Assembly (NCBI GenBank): GCA_964030785.1
Contig: OZ034975.1
Coordinates: 46,526,569 to 46,590,568 of the forward strand
DNA: 64,000 bases
Direction of reading: 5' to 3'
DNA from: Siderastrea siderea
Lineage: Eukaryota; Cnidaria; Anthozoa; Scleractinia; Rhizangiidae
Positions 22,701 to 35,500 of the stretch are shown here, piece by piece. Numbering within the stretch: position 1 is the first letter of the stretch; each line of letters opens with the position of its first letter. The translations under genes were made by a program, and so were the position numbers. The notes below the pieces were generated by a model. That model did not search any database, was not told the origin of the DNA, and worked only from the letters and a program-made list of their open reading frames with translations.

Positions 22701-25700
22701 CTACACAAATTGTCCGTGTCTAATATGAAGACGTCCTATGCATCTCCAGTCCCGGGACTCCAGTATTAACGCAGTTTTCCGTCCTGTTCTCATCTTTAAC
22801 CACACGAACTAAACTTGGACAAACGTTGTTTCTCCAAGCTCTTCCCAGGCAGATTTTTCGCTCTTAGTTAATCTGATGGCCCTCATTCTGTGGAAGTCTC
22901 TCGTACTTACATCAGCTTTCTTTTATATGTGTTTATGATAGCCTGCATAACAGGCGTTTATTTATCCGAGCGGGAACGTTTCGAGCTCGGCTAAATAAAC
23001 GCCTGTCATGCAGGCTACTTTTGTGATTACTGTACGAGCTAAACTTATTTCATACTGTGTTTGCATACTTACGCAACAGGGTTTCTCCTACACTAATAAT
23101 AAAAGCTAATAAAATTGGGATTAGTTTGAAATTTACATTTTGAGGTCACCATGACGCTCAGAACATGAACAAAAGTACATAAACTTCGTTCAGATATCAT
23201 TTGCTTTTCTTGCAATTTCTGGACGTAAATAGCCTTCGAAATGCAAGGTTTTGCTGACTTCCTGAATCTCTGTGATAAAATGTTCACTCTGGTAAGTTCT
23301 GTTTCCGAGAAAGCGTTGGTCTGACCTCATTGCGTGCAGTGAGCCATTCACGGGCATTTATCTTAAGTCAGCGAGGAGTTGTTAAGCTGAAAACTGGGAA
23401 AAGATGCGAAACATCTGAAGGAAGAAAATGCCACAAATATAATATAAAACAACTGAACAGCATTAAAGAAAAAGCTTTTATTTGCACGGCACTTAAGGAT
23501 TTCATCCACAAACTCAAAGCTGGTAGAACCACTTCTTACAACATAACAAACAGGATCACAGGAAACTACACGCTACTCGATAACTTTGACTTGAATGGTC
23601 ACAGTTCTGTATTTTATCCACAGACTCAAGAGTTAGAGCCATCTTTTACAACATAGTAAACAGCATCATAGGATTTCGTCTTAGACACTGCGAGTCGCAA
23701 ATGATTAACAGAAGTTATTTTCTTTCGTTTCTTCAGATGTTTGATTTGTTCGATAAAGTGATCGAGTTTAACCACAATCCAACAAACGAATCAGCCAAGA
23801 GGAAACTCGACTTGGTAAGAATTGTTGTTTCTACTTTTACTTCCAACTGTACACAAACTTTGAAATGTAATCGTGTATAAGTACTTAATGAAGCGTTAAA
23901 TCGATTAGTTCTTAAAAGCTTAAAGTTAACTTTCTAAAATCAGAGCCGCGATCAGGCGAGAAATCTATTTTATGTATTTTTCTACTTTTTTTCGTTCATA
24001 ATCGGAATTGAAATCATCATATGCATAGCTTTTAAATAAGCTGAATTCTCAAGAAATCGCCATGTTACAAACTTGATCAGCAGGCTTTTGGGGAAAATGA
24101 GCCGGGTTTATAAGGCCTCGGTCAAACAAATTCAACATTGCTAACACTGCTGAACGCAACTTTGTTCAACAACATTGCTCAACATTGCTACACTGCTGAG
24201 CACAACTTTGTTCAACAACATTGCTCAACATGGCCAACACTGTTGAACACAACTTTGTTCAACAACATTGCTCAACATTGCCAACACTGTTGAACACAAC
24301 TTTGTTCAACAACATTGCTCAACATTGCTACACTGCTGAACACAACTTTGTTCAAAAACATTGCTCAACATTAGAATTATGTGAAGATCATCGCAGTGAA
24401 GGTGTTTCAACTTAAGCAGTTGAAAAGAGGAAACCTGAAAAAATTCAGGCTTGAACGGGAATCGAACCCATGACCTCTGCGATACCGGTGCAGCGTTCTA
24501 ACCAACTGAGCTTTCAAGCCAACTGGGAGCTGGTCAATTGAGAGTTCGTATTTTATCCTGTAGATGGAGAAATGAACATGAATATTGACCAGCCGGCCCA
24601 GTTGGCTTGATAGCTCAGTTGGTTAGAGCGCTGCACTGGTATCGCAGAGGTCATGGGTTCGATTCCCGTTCAAGCCTGAATTTTTCAGGTTTCTTCTTTT
24701 CAACTGCTTAAGTTGAAACATTGCTCAACATTGTTGGACACAACTTTGCTGTACGATGTTTAACGCGGTGGACAAACGAATTCAAAATTGTTTTCTACAC
24801 AAAACAACAGTTGAGTCGACATCATCCAACAGGGTGGCATACAAACGTGTTTAATATGTTGACTTCAACCATGTTGTACCCCCGGCCGGGGATGGAAGGT
24901 ACTCAATAAAGTTTTATATGCAGGGAGGCTCCGCCTTGAGGTTCAAACTCTTACCTTAAATATACTAATTTTTATCAAAATGGTACCCCTTTCATATACC
25001 TAGAGCAATGTGTTTCGCGTTGTCATTTACGTTTAAATCTGGCACCCTTTGATATATTTCGCTTCAGGCACCAATTTCTTCTACTTTGCAGCCGATTTCG
25101 TGATCCTTTCAAATACCAAAATGGCAATTTTCCCTTCCCTTTGCTAGGCACCCCTTTCGGGCGGAGCCTCCGCGTATAGCCCACTGTAGGGAGTAACCCC
25201 AGGACCCCGGGTGTTGAACCCGTGTGCCTGAGGCCTAAGCGGGGGAGAACGAAGATGGTATACAAGAGAGAGCAGCAGTTGTCGACTTCTACGCAAATTA
25301 GTGAAGAACTTATTAACTGTTTGTTTTAAACTGTTTCAGGAAATAGAAAAACTCAAAGCTCTTCAACAACAAATTGAGGTAAGAAACATTTGTAATTAGT
25401 TGACAATAAAATTAAAGTTTACAAATAGAGAACAAATACGATCCATCCGCGCATTAAAGAAGAAATTTTCATTGTATTCATGTAGAGGGAGCCTGAGAAA
25501 GTGGACTTATTTCAAGACTTAGAGAATCTGAAAGATGCCCAAGAATACGGTATGGTTAAAAAATGAATTTATTTTGAACACTTTCCCGGTAGGTACATTT
25601 CCATGCTCGTTGTAATTTTCTGGTTTCTCTTGTCTTCAGATAAGTTCTACATACAATATATAAATCATGTTTCACAAGATTTGGAAAATTTAAGAAACAG

Positions 25701-26529
25701 TATCATTCAGCATATACAGGTAAGCGAAGTGTATAATTCAGTTCTTTATCATTTTTATGAAAAAATAAACAAGATTTTCTCAATGCGTTCCTCTGTCATG
25801 ACTTGTAGCTAACACACTCCCTTTCCCACTTTTTTAGGATAAAACGAAAGCGGAGCAACTACTTTCCAAAGAAAACATGCAGCTCAAACGTAAGCAATTT
25901 ATTTTTTCTTCCTTGCTTATTATTCTTCCTTGCTTAGTTTTATTCGTTGTGCTTAGTGATATTCTCAGAGCAACTAACCAGCCTCGTTCCCAGTCGTCCT
26001 CGGTGGTTAATCAAATGTGACGTCACCCGACGAGTTCGGCGGGAAATTCGCCTAGAACTCGCGCTATCGCCTCGTGCTATTGTGGTCGGTTCCAAGCCTC
26101 CCTCAGTCACTCGATAGCGCATAAAGGCCTAGGGACGAGGCTGCTAACCAACATTCAGATTACAGCTGATGAGGAGGAGATGGTTCTTGCGATGGACTAG
26201 CATCCCATCCAGGGGTGGGCCGGGCCTGGGAGGGTTAGTAATACACCCAGTCATTTCGTGATACAAACAATGAGCGTGGGCCACGAAAAGGACTTACAGT
26301 TGTAATTGCTCTGACGTGTTTGTTTTTTGTTCTCAACTGCAGTCGATTTACAACGCGAGCAAGCTGAGTCCATGCATCAACAACAAAAGTAAGTACACTG
26401 GAGAGGAAAGCAGTTATATCTTGCTTTCTTTGAGGGCCTAGTACCGGAAAAAACAATCTAATTCAAGGCCGCCCCACAGCTTCGTTTGTCAGGCGTTTTC
26501 ACCGGTATCGTAAAAGCCTACTTTGGCCG

Positions 26530-26561
<32 letters not shown>

Positions 26562-29500
26562 AGTCAAGGCCTAAAACAACAGAGCCACTCCTTTTTACGA
26601 ATTGGATCTAAAATATGGAACGGACATTCCGGAACAACTCAGAACGAAAAACAAAACATCCTTCAAAAAATGTCTTCAGCAAACATTACTGCAGCTTCTA
26701 GAACACGAAGAGAATTATGCTGATGTTTATACTTTAATTTAAAAAATACCAAGCTTTCGTTCGGTGGCTACTAACTGTAATTCAAACATTAAGAATGTAT
26801 AGATTTATTCCCGTCATTTAGACATGCATCTTTATTTATTTGTAATATCGTTATTCACATATGTCTATATTTTGTATGTTTCTTCATTAATGTAAAACAC
26901 TACCCGCCCAGACTAGCCATCGTTATTTGCGGGATAGTGTTGCCCTTTTATTGTAATTATGACAAAACTATGACCAATAAACTTTGAAACTTTAAAACTT
27001 TGTGTTAACGTTTGATCGGGCGCTGTTTTGTTTAAGCTTGTCTGGGCGCTTTTGACATTGTTAAAGTGGTACTACGATCAAAAAATCACTTTTAGTTTTT
27101 CTTCGGATTTCGAAACTATGTTTGCTAAACACTCCCCAAGCGAAATTTTAAACCTTAATTTTGAGAAGAAGACCGTTTATTTAAACTGCAATTTTCCGTT
27201 TTAATGGTCCGCCATTATTACACCAGAAAGGATGCAATGACGTCAGTCACTCAAGAGCTGTAGAATGCAGTGTGTGAACGCAGCTTTCAAATTATGCAAA
27301 ACACGAGTTTGAGAGTCTGAAAGCTCAAAACTCCCGTGCTGCATTCTAAATAAGGCATTTTCACACGCGCTGCATTCTAAAGCTCTTGCATGAATGACGT
27401 CATTATATCCTTTCTGGTGTCAGTAATAATAGCGGACTATTAAATCGGAAAATTGCAGTTTAAATAAATAGTCTTCTTCTCGAAATTAAGGCTTAAAATT
27501 TCGCTTGGGGAGTGTTTAGTGAACAAAGTTTTGAAATCCGAAGAAAAAATAAAAGTGATTTTTTAATCGTAGTACCACTTTAACACATGTCGCCTTGTAG
27601 CCTAGTACCGAGTAAGAGCATCCACCAATGCTTGCGTCAAACTAAATTCAGTGTACTTATTAACTCTTCTTCTTTATCGTTCTTTTTTGAGACATGAATA
27701 CGCTGTAGCAGAGAAGAATACGGTGATGGCGACGTGTAGAAAACTTGAGGAGCAGTTAGAGGGAAGAGCAAAGCAAATTCAACAGTAAGTAACAAATACA
27801 AGTTCTTCCAGTGTATTTTCCTAATTACAGTAATAGTGTGGGATTAGATGAGTAATTGTCTTCTACTCTTTGTTGTTTATTTTAAACCATTGTCTAACAG
27901 GGATGTGGCTACAATAATGGCATTCCAGGCCGGTCCACGGGTCGACGGGTTTTTGTGAGCGCTGCAAGTGCGAGCTATTAAAGGGGTATAATTTAAGTTT
28001 GCATTTAAAAGTGCATTTTTGCGTACTTTGACCAGAAAAGCGGCGTGATTAATAACGTTTTAATCTAGCCACAGCGTTTTAAACCGAACCCAAAAGAACA
28101 CGTGATGTACATCAGTTTATGAGTATCAGTATGTTGGTTTAACTGTAAACTAGACAATTTTGGCGGCTAAAACGATGACACCCTTTTACCGCGCTTTTTC
28201 TCGTATAATATTTTTCAGGCTTCAACGAGAGGGAACCGTCAGTTTATGGCAACGAGAAAAGGCCAAATTAATAAAGGATGTTCAATCAAGGTAATCGTAA
28301 CTCACTTCAGTTGATATTAACTGAGCTGGTATATGGTAAATTGACCATCGTAAAGAGATCCAAAAGCTGACATTTCAAGCGTTGGCCTTCGTTGGAGAGA
28401 ATCCAGTTAACCCTTTAAGCCCCAAGAGTGATCAGCATCAATTTTCTCCTTATTATCTCAGTGTATTATACCACATGCAGGTCATGATAATTTAGCAAAT
28501 GATCACCAAAGATGAATTGTCTTGATGTTTGAAAAGGTTCTCCAATCAGTTATCAACAAGAGAGGTTTTGTTATCAATAAAATCTATGGAGATCAGTAAG
28601 GAGAATTTGTATAATGATGCTGGGGATTAAAGGGTTAAAGTGTTTACTCCCGTATCCGATGCAGCACCACCGTTTCTATGGAAACTAATCTCTTAAACAA
28701 ATATTACAACGTTTAACAAACGTAAAGGTTTTGTTGTATTTTTTCCATTATTTAAACCACAGGCTTACCATCCTCTGTTTGTGTGGTGGGCTGTGTATAT
28801 ATAAGTAGAGAAGAAAGAGAACCTTGTTTGTTCTCTTTCTCTACTTTTGAGCGAGCCCGACAGTTATTTTGAAAATATCGCTTTCGCGAGCCTTAAATTG
28901 CCAAAAATAAACACAGAAACACAAATCAAAACACCATGGCAGCAATTTTATGAGTTTTTATTTCATTTTCCTCAGTTTTAAAACTTATAAATTTCGGCTT
29001 TAGTTTGCTAATTTGATAAACCGACACAGCCATTATAAATGCACAGCCCACCACAGAAACAGAGGATGGTAAGCCTGCGTTTAAACTGAAATATTCTTGT
29101 CTGTTTCCTAATTTAGTGAAGAGAGACTAGAGAAGGAACTTAAAGAAACAAAAGCTCAACTAGAGGACACTAAATCAAGACTAAATCAACGAATAATGGT
29201 ATGGGATAAAAAAAATCATGAAATATATCCTTGTCCTTTCCGCTGTCACTGTTAAAGCTTTTGGTTAATAAACCTTTGATACTTAGTAGCTTTTTAATGC
29301 CTTGCGGTGAATTGTAAGTAGACACATGCAAAGAAAAAGTACCAATGTCTACGTTTACTTATCGTACCCAAACCCTACTGTTGTTGATGCCAAAAATTGC
29401 GGGAGATCAAAGTACGAGACAAATAGCACAGACGGCCTATCGTTCTTTGATTGGCTGAGAAACGTTAACAACTTTAAAATGTCACACAATCAAGAACATA

Positions 29501-32500
29501 ACTCGCCTCCCTTGCAGGGCTGGTCAAGCATTGCGTGATCAGCCAAAGGGAAGTCTCCGTAGAAGGCTAGTTCATCGCCTCTTTATCTTTCCTTGTTTGT
29601 TTCTTGCAGGAATTGATGGATCAAGTAAAATATCTAAAATTAGAAAAAAACGTTAAGAACGGCACTGTCAGATCACACGGCGGAGGTATGTGACCAAAAG
29701 CTACGACCGTAGACGTTTTCACGTCGGCCATATTGGAGGTACAAAATAATAAAATGTTTTTCCTTTGGGAAATATGTACTGTTTTTGTGCAAATAGGTTT
29801 AATTGTTGTCTGCCTTCAACATGGCCGCCTTGAAAACCCTCTACATTGATAGATCCCGTGACACAATTTGAGTGTTTTTCGCTAAATTCTCTCTCATTTT
29901 CTTGTTTGTTTGTTTGTTTTTTTTAGCTGGCAATGTTTCTTCAAGTGAAATGGAAAAAATTAACCAGCAATTATTCCTTAAAGACAGAGTATGTATTCTG
30001 AGTCATACTGATAGAATTGAAATGCACAGTCAAAAAGATAACTTATACAGATAGATAAGATAACAGATAGATAACACATACAGACAAAAAGATAGGCAGT
30101 CAAACCAATCAGATACGGAGTACAGGACGCTGATTAAGAGAAGGTATGGACGGCAGCCCGCGGATAGTCCAACGGACTGTCTATCGGATAGAGTCAGACA
30201 GTCAGCTGGTCAGACGGAGAGGCAGACAGACTGATAGTTAGACAGACAGATAACAGTATACCGACAGAGAAGTGGAACGACCGCGTCCCTGCGGTCAGGG
30301 GTACTACTATAGATAGTCAGACATCGCTTTTGTAGTCGTGTACAGAACAAAATGAGAGAAATGACAATAAGATAGACAAGAGAAAGAAAGACAGACGGGT
30401 GGATGAACAGACAAGCGGCCAGACAATCAGACAGACAATCTGAAAATTTAGAAGGACGAACAGATAGATAAGGAGACGGAAGGATTGCAACCAGTTAATC
30501 GCTGTCTGTCTGACAGTCAGACAGACAGAAAGCCAGAGAGACAGTCACATTAACTAAGATGACAATAGGTTGACTGCATGCTAAAATCCACGTAGATTGA
30601 TACAGTGAGTCACACGCAAACAGAACAAGGATAGAAATCCCCCAGAATTGTGCCTATAATTACAATTACTACAACAAATGAATAAACAATTGCAACCATT
30701 TTCGTAATATTTTCTGTACTATCAAATCATTGCAAGGTCACTTTCTTTACTATTGTAGTTATTAGTAGTAGCAGAAGGAGAGATACAAAAGCAACAAAAA
30801 TACTACGTTGGATTCATAAGTGGACTTAGCAGAGATTTCAGGTAAGCATACCAAAGACACTTTACTTGCAGCTGCATTTTAGATATAATCTTGCATAAGT
30901 GTTCCGTTTGTTCGATTGTGATATGAGAGGCTCTCAGGGAAGGTGGGCAGCAACCGCAAAATGGCGGAAAATATCAATGTCTTCCACCCATAAAATGAGA
31001 AATTTCGTGACTTCATTTGCCTGAAGCTATGACCAATGCAGCATCAGGACTTTTTTCCACCATCATAACGCGCCGGAATATAAAGAAATTTCTATTTACA
31101 GTGCTGTGTCCGCAACCGTTGCCACTTTCACAATTTTTTGACAAATTTTTGACATCTTTTTAAAACGTTTCCGTGGTCTCCGTGTCAAAAGGAAGCCACT
31201 GAAAAAATTGTCGAAAAGATGTCAAAAATTTGTCGAAAACTTGAATCAAAAACTTCAGGCGTTCACCAACGTTACGTGCTTAGCACAGTGTAAAATTCGG
31301 GGAAATAATCTACCATTTGCTGGACATCCATTCCAAAGCAGGGCACGGAACCTTACCCGGCCCTGACAAGCGCTAACTTATTAGTTCCAAGGTTGAGCTG
31401 AGCTGCAGCGTAAAAATTTACTCCACTGTTTCAACATTTTATTGCAGAATTATGCTGGAACGACAAAATCTAACAGTTAGAGAATACAATAAGGATCAAA
31501 AGGCATATGCGTCGATGTTGAATAAGATGTATGTTGCAGCGAAAGAAGGTGAGTAGATGTTTGATTTAGTTACAATTGTTGGGAATAGAATTGATTTTGC
31601 GTTATTAATTACCGAGAGAAAAGATGCGATTGATCAGTGATCAATGTGAATATTAATTTTATTGTCCTTAGGAACTTTGACGGAATTTAGAGCCACCTTA
31701 CCATCTCACTATCTTGGAATTAACGAGGTAAATTGCATGTAGGGCTTAAGTCTGTGCGTTGAAACAAGTGTTGTGAAAGTGTAGTAATTATCGCATAATT
31801 TAACCGAACACCACCGATTCCATCTGCAAAACAGTTGACGGAAAACAATCAAAACTGGAAGCAAAATCAAGTACGTCACACTTGGTTTTGGCTTTGTCAC
31901 TCACTGACCAAAAAACCATGTTTACCCTCAATCTTTAGAGCGATTCCGTCTGGCCATCAATAACAACGGCAAATCCAAAATCGTTTCATTGAAAATTGGT
32001 ACGCTAGAGCGTACTGGTGTCGCCTATCCTAATTCTTCAGTAACTTGATGAGTGACGAACTAACATTGTTGCATAGAAGTTGTCAAAGAAAAGAAAGCCA
32101 GTAAAGTTGAGTATTCCCTTGTTCGTTTTGAGCCTAAGGCGTCCGGAGCACAAGTAAAACATCCAAACAACGAGACCCCCCTAAACTGAATCACTAATGC
32201 AAGGAAAGATTTGATGTATACGTGTTAACAAAATCATACCCACTAATGAATAGCATGTAGCGACCTGGTGAAAAAATCTCAGCTGAAGCCACACACACGC
32301 ACACACGCAAAAGAAACGAATTGCAGTCCACTCCAAACAAATTGAGTCAACAGTTCCAAAATTACAGATATATCGCCAAGACTGTCAAAAGCTACTGGAT
32401 TTGTCTCATTTTCTAAGTATATTTTGTGTCATGTTAAGGATCTGAGTGGCCATCCACTTGGTAAAAAGCTGTCAAGACCATTTCAAGATTTGGAATCATA

Positions 32501-35500
32501 TTTACAGGAGGTAGAAGACACTGAATTCAGGTGAATGCAACAGCCGTTAGTTTATAACGCACAAGTGAATAGAGCTTTTTGCGCGCTCTCATTGGCTACT
32601 CTAACTCAGGATAACGAGAAGACGGTCGCCTCGCACCTTTGGTCAACTTCGCCCAGGGCAAAGCGATGGTTGCCTATCGCGATCCAGTTTTTGCCCATTT
32701 ATCAGAAAACAAATAACTCTTGGGAGCTGGCAATTCAGTTGTCTGGTTCCTGCTAAAACGATTATTCACCTCAGTGTCGGTGAACATTGGTGGATATTTG
32801 CCACACTTCGGTGAGTGATTTATAATAAAACATATTTTCTCCTTACAATATTAATACATTTCCAAACAGAGGGTTGACGAGAATTGCGAAAATCATTAAC
32901 TGGGTGGTCCTGATGTATCACAAAGTTCAAGTGATTAACATCTAATACTTCTTACTTATCTACACCTGCCTTTGCTCAGGAATTGCATATTTGTTCTGTT
33001 TGGCGCAGAGTTGATATCAACCATCCTCTACTGACGGGGTGGAGGGAGGGAAGGACACCAAGTGCAGCCGCTAATGCCAGGAAATTTTCAAAATCAAAAT
33101 CTTCCAAAGGTGAGTCATCTACTGGTAAGACGGAATCTTAAGGAAGGGGGGGGGGGGGGTTCAGTTAAATTTTCATGAAATAGGGTGTGATTAATGCACA
33201 GGTCAGGGTCTCAAGGGGGGATCCTTGGAACCCTGGAGCCCAGGACGTATTTGCCGAGGAGCCCGGAGCCCAAAGCCTTTCACTACTTGGAACCCGGACG
33301 AAAATGATGATTCTTACTAAATGGAGCCCTAGAGTAAAGCCCTGGAGCCCTTTTTAGCCCGGAGCCCTAGGCCCCTTTGTGACCCTGACAGGTAGCCAAA
33401 GCTTTAGTTATGACCGAAAATTAATAAAAATTTCTTATTGATTTTCAGTCATAACTAAGGCTTGGCTATCAATGGTTTAAGAAAGAAATAAAAGAGGAAT
33501 AAAGTTTGTTTTTTACACGTCATCGGATAGACAATGTATGCTGCATCATTGACTTTGGTGTCATGTCTGAACTATAGCCATTGTTTGAGAAATTCATCAC
33601 GTGTTTTCCGATATTGACTAAATTACGATAAGCACAAGAACTTGGATCTTGGGGTTATAAACATAAGTTTTTATACTGAATACTAACTTATGAATTTAGT
33701 TACATTGCCGTTAATTTCTTTGTAATATCGATATACTTCCGTGCATTTCAGTGACTGGAGTACACCCCAGGCTTGTTGACACGAAGATTGGCAAACCGTT
33801 GTTGAAAGAAGCAACAGAACATTTCCCGGAATGGAACGAGAAAGAGGTAATCGCAAATAAGCTTGCAGTGTATAGAGAAGTGGAATAAACCTGCCAAGTG
33901 TCTTATCGACAAATTCTTAAAGTAGCAACAAGATAAAAGTCAGTGTTCACGCATTTTCTGATTCGCAATGTAAACGAATTTAACGGTGTGTTGACAGACA
34001 CCTTTTTTCTCATTTCTTTTATCAGATTCAAGAAATGTTTGAACAGTTTAAAAGGTTTGACACAAATGACGACTTCAATCTTGACACCCAAGAGGTAAGA
34101 TGAAATGTGAACTTCTTAACCTTTGGTTCAAACACAATCACATTTGAAGAGTTTCACTGTGAGGCTCAATTTGTGAATCCCCAAGCCTCACTTTTGATGT
34201 GTAAACCTACGCAGTGTTTCATCGACGAAATTCTTAAAGAAGCAACAAATTGAAAAGAATACCTCACAAAAACAATGTAAAATTGCCAACGATTTCAAAG
34301 GAAGTTTGTACAAACGAGGATTTTGAAGGTGAGGGGGATTTCTGTGGTGGTCACAGATATGCTATGCTTTTGAAGCCTGTACATGGTATTGACTGAAGTT
34401 ATTCTCTTTTCTTATGGCAGCTGTTAAGAGCTATTCCCGATACGCTGGGCAGAATGGCAACCACAGAAGAGATAAAGGTATTACCCTACCTGTCAGAAAC
34501 ACGAGCTGTTTTTATTCCACGTTTTTTTAGGTATTCCTTTTGAATCGCACGTGGATGAAAAGCGATTAACCTCTGTTGTTCAAATAAGCTACATTCAATA
34601 CTTGTTGACGTTTCTTTCTTCTTGTGTCAGCTATCGATCATTTCAGTCTCGCAGTCGGCCATTTTCCCACTAGTGGCTTTATAGCTCAGTGGTTGAGCAT
34701 TTACACCGGTATTGCAAAGGTCATGTGCTTTATTCTAATTGGAGACTGAAACTTTTTGTAAGATCTATTTCTTAACTACCGTTTTAGTTGCTGCTTCCCC
34801 GTGATGATTACTCTCTATTGAAGTATGGTCTAAATGTGTAGTAGGGTAGAGTGGGGGGGGGGGGGGGGTAACAAGGGAGAACAGGTGACAGAAGGCCTCG
34901 GAAGGAGGTGAAATAAAGGTTGGTCGGGAAGAGGGATTTTCCAGGCGACGGGAACAAAACAGGACCATCTGACAGGAAGGGGCGGGGGGGGGGGGATGAA
35001 GTGGGAGACAAGTTCACGCCACTCTCCTGTCCCTCCCCTCCCCCCCCCAACAATGCTGAGCAGAGCTGTCTCAGGATGGTTTTGTGAATGTGAGAGATGT
35101 TCTGTTTTACTCTCGGCTGCTATATTTTCAGTCTTCTAGCTGCTTCACTATTTCATTACAGGAAGCCATGTTGGAGGTTGATATTGACGACTCGGGAACA
35201 GTGGACTTCTTTGAATTTCTCTGCGTGGCCAGATTAATTTCACAAGGAAAAGGTTCGTAAAAGCCTTGCAACTTCTTAATGTCTTTGATGAGGGAAACTA
35301 CCCTGGGGATTTACTGCAAACAAGAACGTAAGGATTCATGAGCAGAGCAATGACTCGATCTACAAGCGCCTTATACATTCGATCAATTTCTTAGCAGCTT
35401 TTATTTTGCAAAGACCAAATTCTGGGTTTATGGAAAAGTTTTCCATCTTTGGTCAATCGGAAGTTGAACCAAAACCATGATTTGCCTCGAACCACATGTT

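Larger units (their letters stand above)
24373..24715. mobile_element. Inverted repeat carrying two head-to-head tRNA-Thr-like genes
   Basis: Arms of about 138 bp (24403-24540 and 24582-24720) are nearly perfect complements around a loop of about 42 bp. Each arm carries a tRNA-like gene with flanking cctgaa..ttcagg hairpin. The element interrupts the minisatellite, and aaacattgctcaacatt stands at both edges (24356-24372, 24716-24732), either a target duplication or the array itself. Confidence 0.8.

Noticed and set aside
30030..30550. GACA/GATA field as a possible CRISPR-like array
   Set aside because: There are no regular spacers and the genome is eukaryotic; it is a degenerate tetranucleotide repeat.
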